In this document: one piece after another, positions 8,177 to 15,839 of the stretch
Layout: every line of letters begins with the position of its first letter
Position numbering within the stretch: the stretch's first letter is position 1
The notes under the pieces: model-generated
Database searches by the model: none
Seen by the model: the letters and a program-made list of their open reading frames with translations, nothing else
What the model was told of the DNA's origin: nothing
Made by a program: the position numbers and the translations under genes
Source of the DNA: Marmoricola sp. URHB0036
GTDB taxonomy: Bacteria; Actinomycetota; Actinomycetes; Propionibacteriales; Nocardioidaceae
Reading direction: 5' to 3'
Length of the DNA stretch: 64,000 nt
NCBI RefSeq assembly: GCF_000426045.1
Contig: NZ_KE384490.1
Location: 124,001 to 188,000, forward strand

Positions 8177-9207
8177 TCTGGCTGACCTGGCGTCAGTTCC
8201 GGACCCAGTTCGTGGCCGTCTTCGGGCTGGTCGCGGCAGGTTGTGTCTGGCTCGCCCTCACTGGTCCCGCGCTCGCCCGCCTCGCGGCGCACAACAAGAA
8301 CGTGTTCGACGTCCTCACCGGCAACGACCGGCTGCTCTTCAACGGCGGCATCGCCGTGCTGGCGGTTGCCCCGGCCGTCATCGGGATCTTCTGGGGCGCA
8401 CCGTTGGTGGCCAGAGAGCTCGAGACCGGCACCTACCGGCTGGTGTGGAACCAGTCCGTCACCCGTGGACGCTGGCTCGCGGTGAAGCTCGGCTTCTCGG
8501 TCCTCGCGGTCGCGATCGCGGTCGCGATCCTCACCACGGCGATCACCTGGTGGGCGCACCCGATCGACGGCGTGAAGGGCGGCCAGCGCGGCAGCCTGGT
8601 CTCGCACATGACCCCGGTCGCCTTCGCCATGCGCGGCGTCGTACCCGTCGGGTACGCCGTGTTCGCTCTGCTGCTCGGGACCCTGGTCGGGCTGGTCGTA
8701 CGGCGGTCCGTCCCGGCGATGGCCCTGACTCTGGCGATCTACGTCTTCGTCCAGGTCGCTGTTCCGCTGTGGGTACGACCGCACGTGATTCCTCCCACCA
8801 CGAGCTCGATGGTCATCTCCGACCGCACCCTCGACGGCATTAACTTCGACGCCTCGAAACGCTTGACCATCACCACGCACACGGCTGGTCCGGGTGACTG
8901 GGTCCTGTCCAACCGGACCGTCGATGCCCACGGCCACGCGGCCGCGATACCCACGTGGTTCAGGGGCTGTCTGCCGACTCCGCCCGGCGCTGCAGAGCCG
9001 GGCGGGACCATCGGTGTGAGTCCAGCGCGCGGGAGCCTGGATGACTGCTTCGCCCGACTCGCCGACGAGGGCTATCGACAGCAGGTCGTCTACCAGCCGG
9101 AGAGCCACTTCTGGCGCCTGCAGTGGGCTGAGCTGGGGCTCTACCTCGCGGCCTCCGGGCTGCTCGCGTGGCTCTCGTTCAGGTGGATCCGGCTGCGCCT
9201 GTCCTGA
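8173..9207 (+). CDS. ABC transporter permease (ABC-2-like)
   Basis: This is a 344-residue integral membrane protein. Its start MIWLTWRQFRTQF is typical of permeases partnered with YtrA-regulated ATPases. There are about six hydrophobic helices: one near the N-terminus, three between residues 50 and 140, one near 170-195, and one close to the C-terminus. A roughly 120-residue extracytoplasmic loop (about residues 200-320) precedes the last helix. The GTG start overlaps the ATPase stop. The complete unit is GntR-ATPase-permease; the 18-bp gap after it has no terminator. Confidence 0.85.
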   Translation: MIWLTWRQFRTQFVAVFGLVAAGCVWLALTGPALARLAAHNKNVFDVLTGNDRLLFNGGIAVLAVAPAVIGIFWGAPLVARELETGTYRLVWNQSVTRGRWLAVKLGFSVLAVAIAVAILTTAITWWAHPIDGVKGGQRGSLVSHMTPVAFAMRGVVPVGYAVFALLLGTLVGLVVRRSVPAMALTLAIYVFVQVAVPLWVRPHVIPPTTSSMVISDRTLDGINFDASKRLTITTHTAGPGDWVLSNRTVDAHGHAAAIPTWFRGCLPTPPGAAEPGGTIGVSPARGSLDDCFARLADEGYRQQVVYQPESHFWRLQWAELGLYLAASGLLAWLSFRWIRLRLS

Positions 9208-9225
9208 TCGGGCCAGAATGCAGGC

Positions 9226-10428
9226 ATGCAGCCCATCCTCGACCGAGCCCACGAGATCGCACCCGACCTGATCGACCTGCGGCGTGAGCTGCACCGGGTG
9301 CCCGAGCTCGATCGAGACCTGCCGAAGACCCAGGCGCTAGTGCTGCGAGCGCTCGAGGGGCTGGACCTCGACATCACGACGGGTACGGCGCTCAGCTCGG
9401 TGACGGCGGTGCTGCGTGGGGGAGCGCACGACGGCATCGGTCCGGTCGTCCTCCTGCGCGGCGACATGGACGCCCTGCCGGTGACCGAGGAGACCGGGCT
9501 GGAGTTCTCCTCCGAGCAGCCTGGCCAGATGCACGCCTGCGGGCACGACCTGCACGTCGCGGCCCTGGTGGGAGCGGCCCGGCTGCTGTGCGAGCGGCGC
9601 GACGAGCTGGCCGGTGACGTCGTGCTGATGTGGCAGCCGGCCGAGGAGACGACGGCAGGGGCGATGGCGATGATCGACGAGGGAGTGCTCGAGGCGGCGG
9701 GACGACCGACCGACGCGGCGTACTGCCTGCACGTGATGTCCTCCGGCCGGCCGCTCGGCACCTGGTTCTCCCGGCCCGGTCCCCTGTGGGGTGCCTCCGA
9801 CGAGTTCATCGTGCGGGTCGTCGGTGTCGGCGGCCACGGCTCGGCGCCGCACATGACCCGCGACCCGATCCCGGTCGCCTGCGAGATGGTGACCGCGCTG
9901 CAGACGCTGGTCACCCGGCGGGTCGACATCAACGACCCGGTGGTCCTCACGGTCGGCAAGTTCGCAGCCGGCACCAAGGAGAACATCATCCCGGACGACG
10001 CCGTCTTCGAGGCGACGATCCGGTCGTTCAGCCGGGCCAACCGCGACCTGCTCGAGGGCGCCGTACGCCGACTGCTGGAGGGCATCGCCGACGCCCACGG
10101 TCTGCGGGCCGAGATCGAGTGGACGCCCGGCTACCCGGTGACGATCAACGACGAAAACGAGTACGCCTTCGCCCGCGCCACCCTGACCGACCTGTTCGGC
10201 GAAGGGCGGTACGACGAGGAGCAGTTCGCCGATCCCGGCACCGAGGACTTCTCCTACGTCCTCGAACGGGTGCCCGGCGCCTACGTCTCGATCAGCGCGT
10301 GTGCCGCGGACGACCCGGCGACGGCGGCCGACAACCACTCGGCGCGGGCGGTGTTCGACGACTCCGTGCTGGGGGACTGTGCGGGCTACCTCGCGGAGGT
10401 CGCGACCCGGCGTATCGAGCGGGGGTAG
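9226..10428 (+). CDS. M20D-family amidohydrolase
   Basis: This 400-residue metallo-amidohydrolase of the hippurate hydrolase / N-acyl-amino-acid deacylase / IAA-amino-acid hydrolase type is likely cytoplasmic. Metal-site motifs are [40 protein letters not shown] and [10 protein letters not shown]; the dimerisation-domain His is in [14 protein letters not shown]. It releases acyl groups from N-acyl amino acids or related conjugates; the exact substrate is not predictable. It starts 18 bp after the permease and is followed after only 5 bp by the dehalogenase gene, suggesting co-transcription. Confidence 0.9.
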   Translation: MQPILDRAHEIAPDLIDLRRELHRVPELDRDLPKTQALVLRALEGLDLDITTGTALSSVTAVLRGGAHDGIGPVVLLRGDMDALPVTEETGLEFSSEQPGQMHACGHDLHVAALVGAARLLCERRDELAGDVVLMWQPAEETTAGAMAMIDEGVLEAAGRPTDAAYCLHVMSSGRPLGTWFSRPGPLWGASDEFIVRVVGVGGHGSAPHMTRDPIPVACEMVTALQTLVTRRVDINDPVVLTVGKFAAGTKENIIPDDAVFEATIRSFSRANRDLLEGAVRRLLEGIADAHGLRAEIEWTPGYPVTINDENEYAFARATLTDLFGEGRYDEEQFADPGTEDFSYVLERVPGAYVSISACAADDPATAADNHSARAVFDDSVLGDCAGYLAEVATRRIERG

Positions 10429-10433
10429 CAGCC

Positions 10434-11324
10434 GTGGACGTCGTACGCACTCCCGAGGAGCGGTTCGCGAACCTCCCCGACTTCCCGTTCGCGCCGCACC
10501 ACACGACCATCAGCGACGGGCTGCGGATGCACCACGTCGACGAAGGTCCGCGCGACGCCGCACCGGTGCTGATGCTGCACGGCGAGCCGTCGTGGAGCTA
10601 CCTGTACCGGTGGATGATCCCGCTCTTCGCCGATGCCGGGTTGCGGGCAGTCGCGCCGGACCTCGTCGGATTCGGTCGGTCGGACAAGCCGACTGAGCTG
10701 GGCGACTACTCCTACCAGCGCCACATGGACTGGCTGACCGAGTGGCTGGAGGCCGTCGACCTGCGCGACATCACGCTGGTCTGCCAGGACTGGGGCTCGT
10801 TGCTCGGGCTCCGGCTCGCGGCCGAGAACGAGGAGCGGTTCAGCCGGATCGTCGTGGCGAACGGCTTCCTACCCACGGCCGAGCGCGATCCCGGCTGGCC
10901 GTTCAAGGCCTGGCGCACCTTTGCGACGTACTCACCCGTCTTCCCGGTCGGTCGCATCGTGGCCACCGGCACCAAGCGCAGGCTGAGCAAGGCCGAGGTC
11001 GCGGCGTACGACGCCCCGTTCCCCTCGCGGGCGCACAAGGCCGGTGCTCGCGCCTTCCCGAGACTGGTGCCGACCTCGCCGAATGACCCTGCCGTGCCGG
11101 CCAACCGCGAGGCCTGGCGTCGACTGGGTCAGTGGGACAAGCCGTTCCTCACGCTGTTCGGTGCGAGCGACCCCATCCTCGGTCGCGCCGACCGACCGCT
11201 CCAGACACACGTCCCCGGCGCGCAGGGCCAGCCGCACGCCCGGGTCGACGGGAGCCACTTCGTGCAGGAGGACGCCGGCCAGGAGATCGCGCGACGCACG
11301 ATCGACTGGGTTCGTGCCACCTAG
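10434..11324 (+). CDS. haloalkane dehalogenase (HLD-I type)
   Basis: This is an alpha/beta hydrolase of 296 residues that would hydrolyse carbon-halogen bonds to alcohols. Hallmarks are the oxyanion and halide region [13 protein letters not shown] (Glu51), the nucleophile elbow VCQDWGS with nucleophile Asp119 and halide-binding Trp120, acid Asp246 in GASDPILG, and His275 in GSHFVQED. The HGEP form and an Asp acid late in the chain match subfamily I (DhlA-like). The GTG start 5 bp after the amidohydrolase stop fits this length. Some relatives are annotated from sequence only, so the natural substrate is open. Confidence 0.9.
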   Translation: MDVVRTPEERFANLPDFPFAPHHTTISDGLRMHHVDEGPRDAAPVLMLHGEPSWSYLYRWMIPLFADAGLRAVAPDLVGFGRSDKPTELGDYSYQRHMDWLTEWLEAVDLRDITLVCQDWGSLLGLRLAAENEERFSRIVVANGFLPTAERDPGWPFKAWRTFATYSPVFPVGRIVATGTKRRLSKAEVAAYDAPFPSRAHKAGARAFPRLVPTSPNDPAVPANREAWRRLGQWDKPFLTLFGASDPILGRADRPLQTHVPGAQGQPHARVDGSHFVQEDAGQEIARRTIDWVRAT

Positions 11325-11333
11325 AGTGAGCCC

Positions 11334-12014
11334 ATGACCGTGCGGGTCGTCTTCGCCGACGACAACTACCTGGTGCGCCAGGGCGTGACCGGCGTCCTCG
11401 CCGAGGCCGCCGAGGTGGACCTCGTCGAGTCCGTCGCCGACCAGCAGGCACTCCTCGCCGCGGTCGAGGAGCACCGCCCGGACGCCGTACTCACCGACAT
11501 CCGGATGCCGCCCTCGTTCACCACCGAGGGCATCGACGCGGCCAAGCGGATCCGGGCGGACTTCCCGCAGACCGGGGTGGTGGTGCTCTCGCAGTACGTC
11601 GAGGAGCAGTACGCCTTCGAGCTCCTCTCCGAAGGGGTGGCCGGTCTCGGCTACCTGCTCAAGGAGCGGGTCACCGAGGTCGACGACCTGGTGCGCGCGC
11701 TGCACGAGGTCGCCCGCGGCGGTTCCGTGCTGGACCCGAAGATCGTCGAGGCCCTGCTGGCCCGGAAGTCCGCCGAGTCGACGTCCGTCCTGTCGGCGCT
11801 CACCGAGCGGGAGTACGAGGTGCTCGAGGAGCTGGCCGCCGGCCGGAGCAACGCCGCGACGGCGAAGGCGCTGTTCATGAGCGAGCGCGCCGTCGAGAAG
11901 CACGTGGGGGCGGTGTTCACCAAGCTCGGCATCGTGCACGAGTCCGACGTCAACCGGCGGGTGATGGCCGTGCTCGCCTTCCTCGAGGCCACCGGAGGCC
12001 CCGCGACGCGGTGA
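11334..12014 (+). CDS. LuxR/NarL-type response regulator
   Basis: This 226-residue regulator has an N-terminal receiver with acidic pocket FADDN, phospho-acceptor Asp in VLTDIRMPP and the conserved Lys in YLLKE. A C-terminal LuxR helix-turn-helix follows (LTEREYEVLEELAAG, then SERAVEKHVGAVFTKLGI). It starts 9 bp after the dehalogenase gene. The nearest kinase, downstream, is a HisKA-type PAS kinase rather than the HisKA_3 type usual for NarL regulators, so the pairing is uncertain. Confidence 0.93.
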   Translation: MTVRVVFADDNYLVRQGVTGVLAEAAEVDLVESVADQQALLAAVEEHRPDAVLTDIRMPPSFTTEGIDAAKRIRADFPQTGVVVLSQYVEEQYAFELLSEGVAGLGYLLKERVTEVDDLVRALHEVARGGSVLDPKIVEALLARKSAESTSVLSALTEREYEVLEELAAGRSNAATAKALFMSERAVEKHVGAVFTKLGIVHESDVNRRVMAVLAFLEATGGPATR

Positions 12015-12137
12015 GCCTCGCTCTGCTAGCACGACGAGACTCTGTGCCCTATTTGTCCAGTATTGAGCGGAAACTGTGCCACCGTGGGTACCCGGGCCGT
12101 CCCCCACGGCCCCCGGCAAGGTTTCGGAGACGCGCGC
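12015..12137 (+). promoter_or_regulatory. leader of PAS kinase gene with GC hairpin
   Basis: The 123-bp gap before the kinase contains a 7-bp inverted repeat, GGGCCGT (12094-12100) and ACGGCCC (12106-12112), with a CCCCC loop. A ribosome site GGAG (12126-12129) lies 8 bp before the chosen ATG. The hairpin is 13 bp upstream of that site and could be a terminator for the regulator gene or part of the 5' leader. No T-run follows. Confidence 0.45.
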
Positions 12138-14231
12138 ATGGCACTCATGACTGGACCCACGCCTCTGGGCGTGGACACCTCCAGCGACCTGTTCGGAGTG
12201 CTGTTCACCTCGTCCTCCCAGCAGGTCTCGGCGGTGGTGGAGCTGTCCCTGGGCTCGATCTCCTTCGTGGCCGCGGTCTTCGCGGCCCGTGCCGCCCTCC
12301 GTGGGACGGGCGCGGCCAGGTTCGCCTGGTGGGCGCTCACGGCCGCCATGCTGAGCTGGGGGCTGAGCAACGTCCTGTTCGACCTGACCGTGCTGACGCC
12401 TGTCGTGAGCTCGGTGGAGGCAGCCCGCGACCTGCAGCTCCTCGCGATCGCCCTGATCGTGGTCGCGGTGGCCGTCCTGCCGACCGGAAGGTGGCAGCCG
12501 GGTGCCGCGCTGCGCACCTTCGTCGACATCGTCGTCATGCTGGTGTGCCTGACCCTGATCGGCACGGTCGTGGTCGTCCGTTTCGTGCTCGCCCACGCCT
12601 CGTCGCCGAGCGACGAGCTGTTCGCACTGCTCTATCCGGCCGCCGCCCTGCTCCTGTGCAGCCAGGCGTATGCGAAGGCTCGTCGCGTCGGCGACAAGTC
12701 CCGCCCCGAGCTGCCCGCGTTGGTGGCGGGATTCGGGGCGTGGGCGCTCGCCGGCGTCGGGTACGCCGTGACCACCCCGGCTGGTTTCATCGGCGCACCG
12801 GGCATCAACCTGGTCTTCGCGTGCGGGACCGCCATGATCAGCTACGCAGGATGGGCTGCTGGCAGGCCGCAGCGCGTGACCCCGACCCTCCACGTCCGGT
12901 CCTACCGGATGCTGCTGGCCCTGCCCGAGGTGGTCGTGGTGGCTGCCGCGACGGCGGCCATGCTCGGCGGCCTGCACACGTGGTACGACTGGACGGTCGG
13001 TGCCCTGGCCGCGATCGCCGTGGTGATCCGTCAGTCCATCTTCTCCGTCGACGCTCGCCGCTCACGTGCCTCCCTGGAGGCCGAGGTCAAGGACCGCACC
13101 GACCAGCTCCAGCGTGTGAACGCGGAGCACGAGCGCATCCTGGCAGCGGTCGGCGAGGGCATCGTCGGGGTGGACACCGAGGGCCGGATCACCTTCGTCA
13201 ACGTCGCGGCAGGCCGGATGCTCGGCTACGACCCGACGGCTCTCGTCGGCCGCGACGCATGCGCAGCGCTGTGCGCGTTGCCGCACGAACAGTGTCCGCT
13301 GCGCATGGTCGGCTCACTGGGCCACGTCATCACCGACGAGCAGACGACGTACCGCCGAAGCGACGGGTCGCTGCTGCCTGTCGAGGTCACGGCGGCTCCC
13401 AAGGAGACGCCCATCGGACTCGGCCGTGCGGGCGTGGTGGTGGCGTTCCGCGACATCACCGAGCGCCAGGCCGTCGAGCAGATCAAGCAGCAGTTCGTCA
13501 GCTCGGTGAGCCACGAGCTGCGTACGCCGCTGACCTCGATCCGCGGCATGCTCGAGATGCTGTCCGACGGTGACGCGGGCGAGCTGCCCGGGATCGCCCA
13601 CGACATGATCGCCACGGCGCAGCGGGGCAGCGAGCGACTCAGCCGGCTCGTCAACGACATCATCGATGTCGAGAAGCTGGCCACCGGCGACTTCAGCGTG
13701 GTGCCGCGCCCGACCGACGTCGCCACCGTTGTCGGCGACGCCATCGCTTCGCTGGAGGGGCTCGCCGCCACGGCCGGGGTGCGTCTCCGATTCGGGGAGG
13801 TCGCCGGACGGGCATTGTGCGACCCCGACCGGGTGGAGCAGGCGCTGGTCAACCTGATCGGCAACGCGGTGAAGTTCAGCCCGGAGGACGGAGTCGTCCT
13901 GGTGAGCGCGGTGGTCGAGGAGACCCAGGTGGTGATCTCGGTGCGCGACGACGGGCGTGGGATCCCCGAGGACCAGCTCACCAACGTCTTCGAACGCTTT
14001 CACCAGGTGCGTGCCACCGACGCCACGGAGAAGGGCGGCACCGGTCTGGGCCTGACCATCACGCGCTCCATCGTGGAGCGACATGGTGGTCGCATCTGGG
14101 TGTCGAGTGCGCCTGGCGAGGGCACCGTCTTCTCCTTCACGCTGCCGCTCGCGCCGGGCGATGTCCCGGGGGAGCAGGAGCCTCGAGCCCTCCCCTCGAA
14201 CCCTCGCCTGAGCCTGGGTGCGGACGCCTGA
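12138..14231 (+). CDS. membrane PAS sensor histidine kinase
   Basis: This is a 697-residue kinase. The first ~300 residues form about eight hydrophobic helices. A PAS domain follows (ILAAVGEGIVGVDTEGRITF), then a HisKA phosphoacceptor FVSSVSHELRTPLTSIRGML and an HATPase with LIGNAVKFSPEDG, DDGRGIPEDQ and GGTGLGLTITRSIVERHGG. All catalytic boxes are intact. The ATG with GGAG 8 bp upstream is preferred over a TTG 75 bp earlier. The upstream regulator gene is a possible partner, though HisKA kinases usually phosphorylate OmpR-type regulators. Confidence 0.92.
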   Translation: MALMTGPTPLGVDTSSDLFGVLFTSSSQQVSAVVELSLGSISFVAAVFAARAALRGTGAARFAWWALTAAMLSWGLSNVLFDLTVLTPVVSSVEAARDLQLLAIALIVVAVAVLPTGRWQPGAALRTFVDIVVMLVCLTLIGTVVVVRFVLAHASSPSDELFALLYPAAALLLCSQAYAKARRVGDKSRPELPALVAGFGAWALAGVGYAVTTPAGFIGAPGINLVFACGTAMISYAGWAAGRPQRVTPTLHVRSYRMLLALPEVVVVAAATAAMLGGLHTWYDWTVGALAAIAVVIRQSIFSVDARRSRASLEAEVKDRTDQLQRVNAEHERILAAVGEGIVGVDTEGRITFVNVAAGRMLGYDPTALVGRDACAALCALPHEQCPLRMVGSLGHVITDEQTTYRRSDGSLLPVEVTAAPKETPIGLGRAGVVVAFRDITERQAVEQIKQQFVSSVSHELRTPLTSIRGMLEMLSDGDAGELPGIAHDMIATAQRGSERLSRLVNDIIDVEKLATGDFSVVPRPTDVATVVGDAIASLEGLAATAGVRLRFGEVAGRALCDPDRVEQALVNLIGNAVKFSPEDGVVLVSAVVEETQVVISVRDDGRGIPEDQLTNVFERFHQVRATDATEKGGTGLGLTITRSIVERHGGRIWVSSAPGEGTVFSFTLPLAPGDVPGEQEPRALPSNPRLSLGADA

Positions 14232-14240
14232 CGGCTTGGA

Positions 14241-14501
14241 TCAGTTGACTACGTAGTCGCCGAAGTAGCGACGACCGTCACCGGTCTTGCGGCAGCCGTG
14301 CACCCCGGTGACCTGGTAGCCGTTGGCCCGCTGCAGCTTGATCGAGTTCGACATGTTCGTCGTGCACTGGTCGTAGGTGTCTCCGTAGATGTAGACGGTG
14401 CCTGGCCCCCCAGCATGAGCTGGCGCAAGACCAACCGCGTTTGCGCCGATGGCAGCGGCCAGTGTGACGCCCGTCAGCAGGATGCGTCGGAGGTTGGTCA
14501 T
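14241..14501 (-). CDS. small secreted protein, two cysteines
   Basis: This 86-residue precursor has a clear signal peptide (Arg-Arg at 5-6, hydrophobic core, cleavage expected after AHA at residue 30). The mature product of about 56 residues has exactly two cysteines (C46, C70), which could form one disulfide, and is rich in Tyr and Gly (VYIYGDTYDQ, RRYFGDYVVN). GAGGAG lies 5-6 bp before the ATG. I do not recognise the family. It is convergent with the upstream kinase (9-bp gap) and divergent from a membrane-anchored protein. Confidence 0.75.
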   Translation of the reverse strand: MTNLRRILLTGVTLAAAIGANAVGLAPAHAGGPGTVYIYGDTYDQCTTNMSNSIKLQRANGYQVTGVHGCRKTGDGRRYFGDYVVN

Positions 14502-14670
14502 CGGTACTCCTCGAAGCAGATTGATCGCGGTAGCCCTTCGTGACGGCCGCGGGACGATGAGGCGTGCTTCACGTTGCCCGACACCTCACCGCGCCAAACG
14601 CCAAGCCGCCGTCCGCCTTCGACGCGCGTTCGGGAACCCCGCACCCGGGCGACTGCGTCAGACTCAGGTG

Positions 14671-15126
14671 ATGCGTGCGTTGGCCAGAGTGTCGTCTCCG
14701 CTCCGACTGCTAGCCCTGGTGTCGGTGTGCCTGTTGGTGCTGGCCGGGGTGTGGCTCTGGCTCGCCCGCGACGGCGGCGGCGCCGAGGTAGTCGACGGCT
14801 CGTCGCATTCAGGGTGGATGACCATTCGGTACGAGGGTGTGCGGGTCGACATCCCAGCGTCCTGGGAGCGAGTGGACAGGGATGGCTGCGAGTTCGAGTT
14901 CGAGGTCTGGGCGCCACGGCCCCACTCGGACAGCTGCACGTGGGCCGGCGGCGTGGCGTTCTATCGCTCCGCGACCTTCGACCCCGCCCACGAGGCGGGT
15001 GTCAGACGAGCCGAGTCTCGGGGAGAGCCGGAGTGGGGTGGCTACACCTACGCCGGGGACCTCGCCGTCTACGCCTCAGACGATGACCGCGAGATCGTGT
15101 TGCGAGTGCTGCAGTCCGCCGCGTAG
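14671..15126 (+). CDS. membrane-anchored protein of unknown function
   Basis: This 151-residue protein has one N-terminal hydrophobic helix (about residues 12-31, LLALVSVCLLVLAGVWLWLA) and an exported globular domain with two cysteines close in sequence (DGCEF and SCTW). The domain begins MTIRYEGVRVDIPASWERV, a pattern seen in many actinobacterial exported proteins of unknown function. The ATG at 14671 is chosen because longer in-frame extensions are Arg-rich and unlike a protein N-terminus; GTG three bases upstream is an alternative. The 169-bp gap from the divergent small secreted gene shows no clear promoter. Confidence 0.65.
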   Translation: MRALARVSSPLRLLALVSVCLLVLAGVWLWLARDGGGAEVVDGSSHSGWMTIRYEGVRVDIPASWERVDRDGCEFEFEVWAPRPHSDSCTWAGGVAFYRSATFDPAHEAGVRRAESRGEPEWGGYTYAGDLAVYASDDDREIVLRVLQSAA

Positions 15127-15473
15127 CACCTCCTCCCAGGTGCCCACGCGGTCTGCACATCGTCATGTCCGGTCGCATGTGCGATAGATGGGTGCGCCAG
15201 CTGAGTGCGCGAGTGCCTCTGTCGTTCGGGACGTCATACGAACCGTGCCCTTGAGACCACAATTCGTATGACGCAAAGCAGGTCCGCCTTCTGCGCGACG
15301 CGTTGTTGGCCCCACCCGGGCTTGGGTGCGTTCCGGGCTCTCGGGCCACGGTTACTCGATCACCCCGGAAAGGCTAGCCATGCGCCGGGTGGGGGCAGCC
15401 ACCTCCAGATCGGGGGACAGCCCCATGTCGGCCGGATGCCCGGAAAGGGCACGATGTCCGCGAGGAGGTGCCC
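15127..15473 (+). promoter_or_regulatory. 347-bp intergenic region with structured elements
   Basis: No credible gene is seen here. The region holds an 11-bp perfect inverted repeat CGTCATACGAA (15232-15242) / TTCGTATGACG (15263-15273) around a 20-nt centre. Nearer the receiver gene are hairpin-prone blocks, including TGCCC-GGAAA-GGGCA (15437-15451). The distal repeat is AT-richer than the surroundings and could be an operator or transcript hairpin. The receiver gene's ribosome site GAGGAGG is at 15462-15468. Confidence 0.5.
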
Positions 15474-15839
15474 ATGGCTGACGTGCGGGTGCTCGTCGTC
15501 GACGACCAGACCGCCTACCGGCGTGCGCTCGCGTCGGTGGTCACCGAGACCGACGGGTTCGTCATGGTGGCCGAGAGCACGACCGGCGAAGGCTCCGTGA
15601 GCGTCGCGGCCGAGGTGCAGCCGGACCTGGTCCTGATGGACGTGAACCTTCCCGGCATCAGTGGCATCGACGCGGCGCGCCGGCTGACCGAGGGGCCGGG
15701 TGGCCCGGTCGTCGTGCTGCTCTCGACGTACGACGAGGACGAGTTCGACCTCGAAGGGTGTGGCGCCTCGGCGTACGTCGCCAAGGCGGCGTTCGGTCCG
15801 GACCGGCTCGCCGAGGTCTGGGCCGCGGCCTCCCGCTAG
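15474..15839 (+). CDS. single-domain response regulator (receiver only)
   Basis: This 121-residue CheY-like receiver has acidic pair VVDDQ, phospho-acceptor Asp in LVLMDVNLPG, Ser-Thr in LLSTYDED and Lys in YVAKAAFG. There is no output domain, so it must act by protein contact or as a phosphate relay. The start at ATG 15474 fits GAGGAGG 5 bp upstream; a GTG at 15468 overlaps that site. It is convergent with the degenerate kinase gene, and the two stop codons share the tetranucleotide CTAG. Confidence 0.9.
   Translation: MADVRVLVVDDQTAYRRALASVVTETDGFVMVAESTTGEGSVSVAAEVQPDLVLMDVNLPGISGIDAARRLTEGPGGPVVVLLSTYDEDEFDLEGCGASAYVAKAAFGPDRLAEVWAAASR

Noticed and set aside
15270-15279. GACGCAAAGC, a segment found in c-di-GMP-I riboswitches
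   Set aside because: The remaining conserved blocks of that aptamer (CAAACC upstream, GGGTTACCG downstream in order and spacing) are absent.
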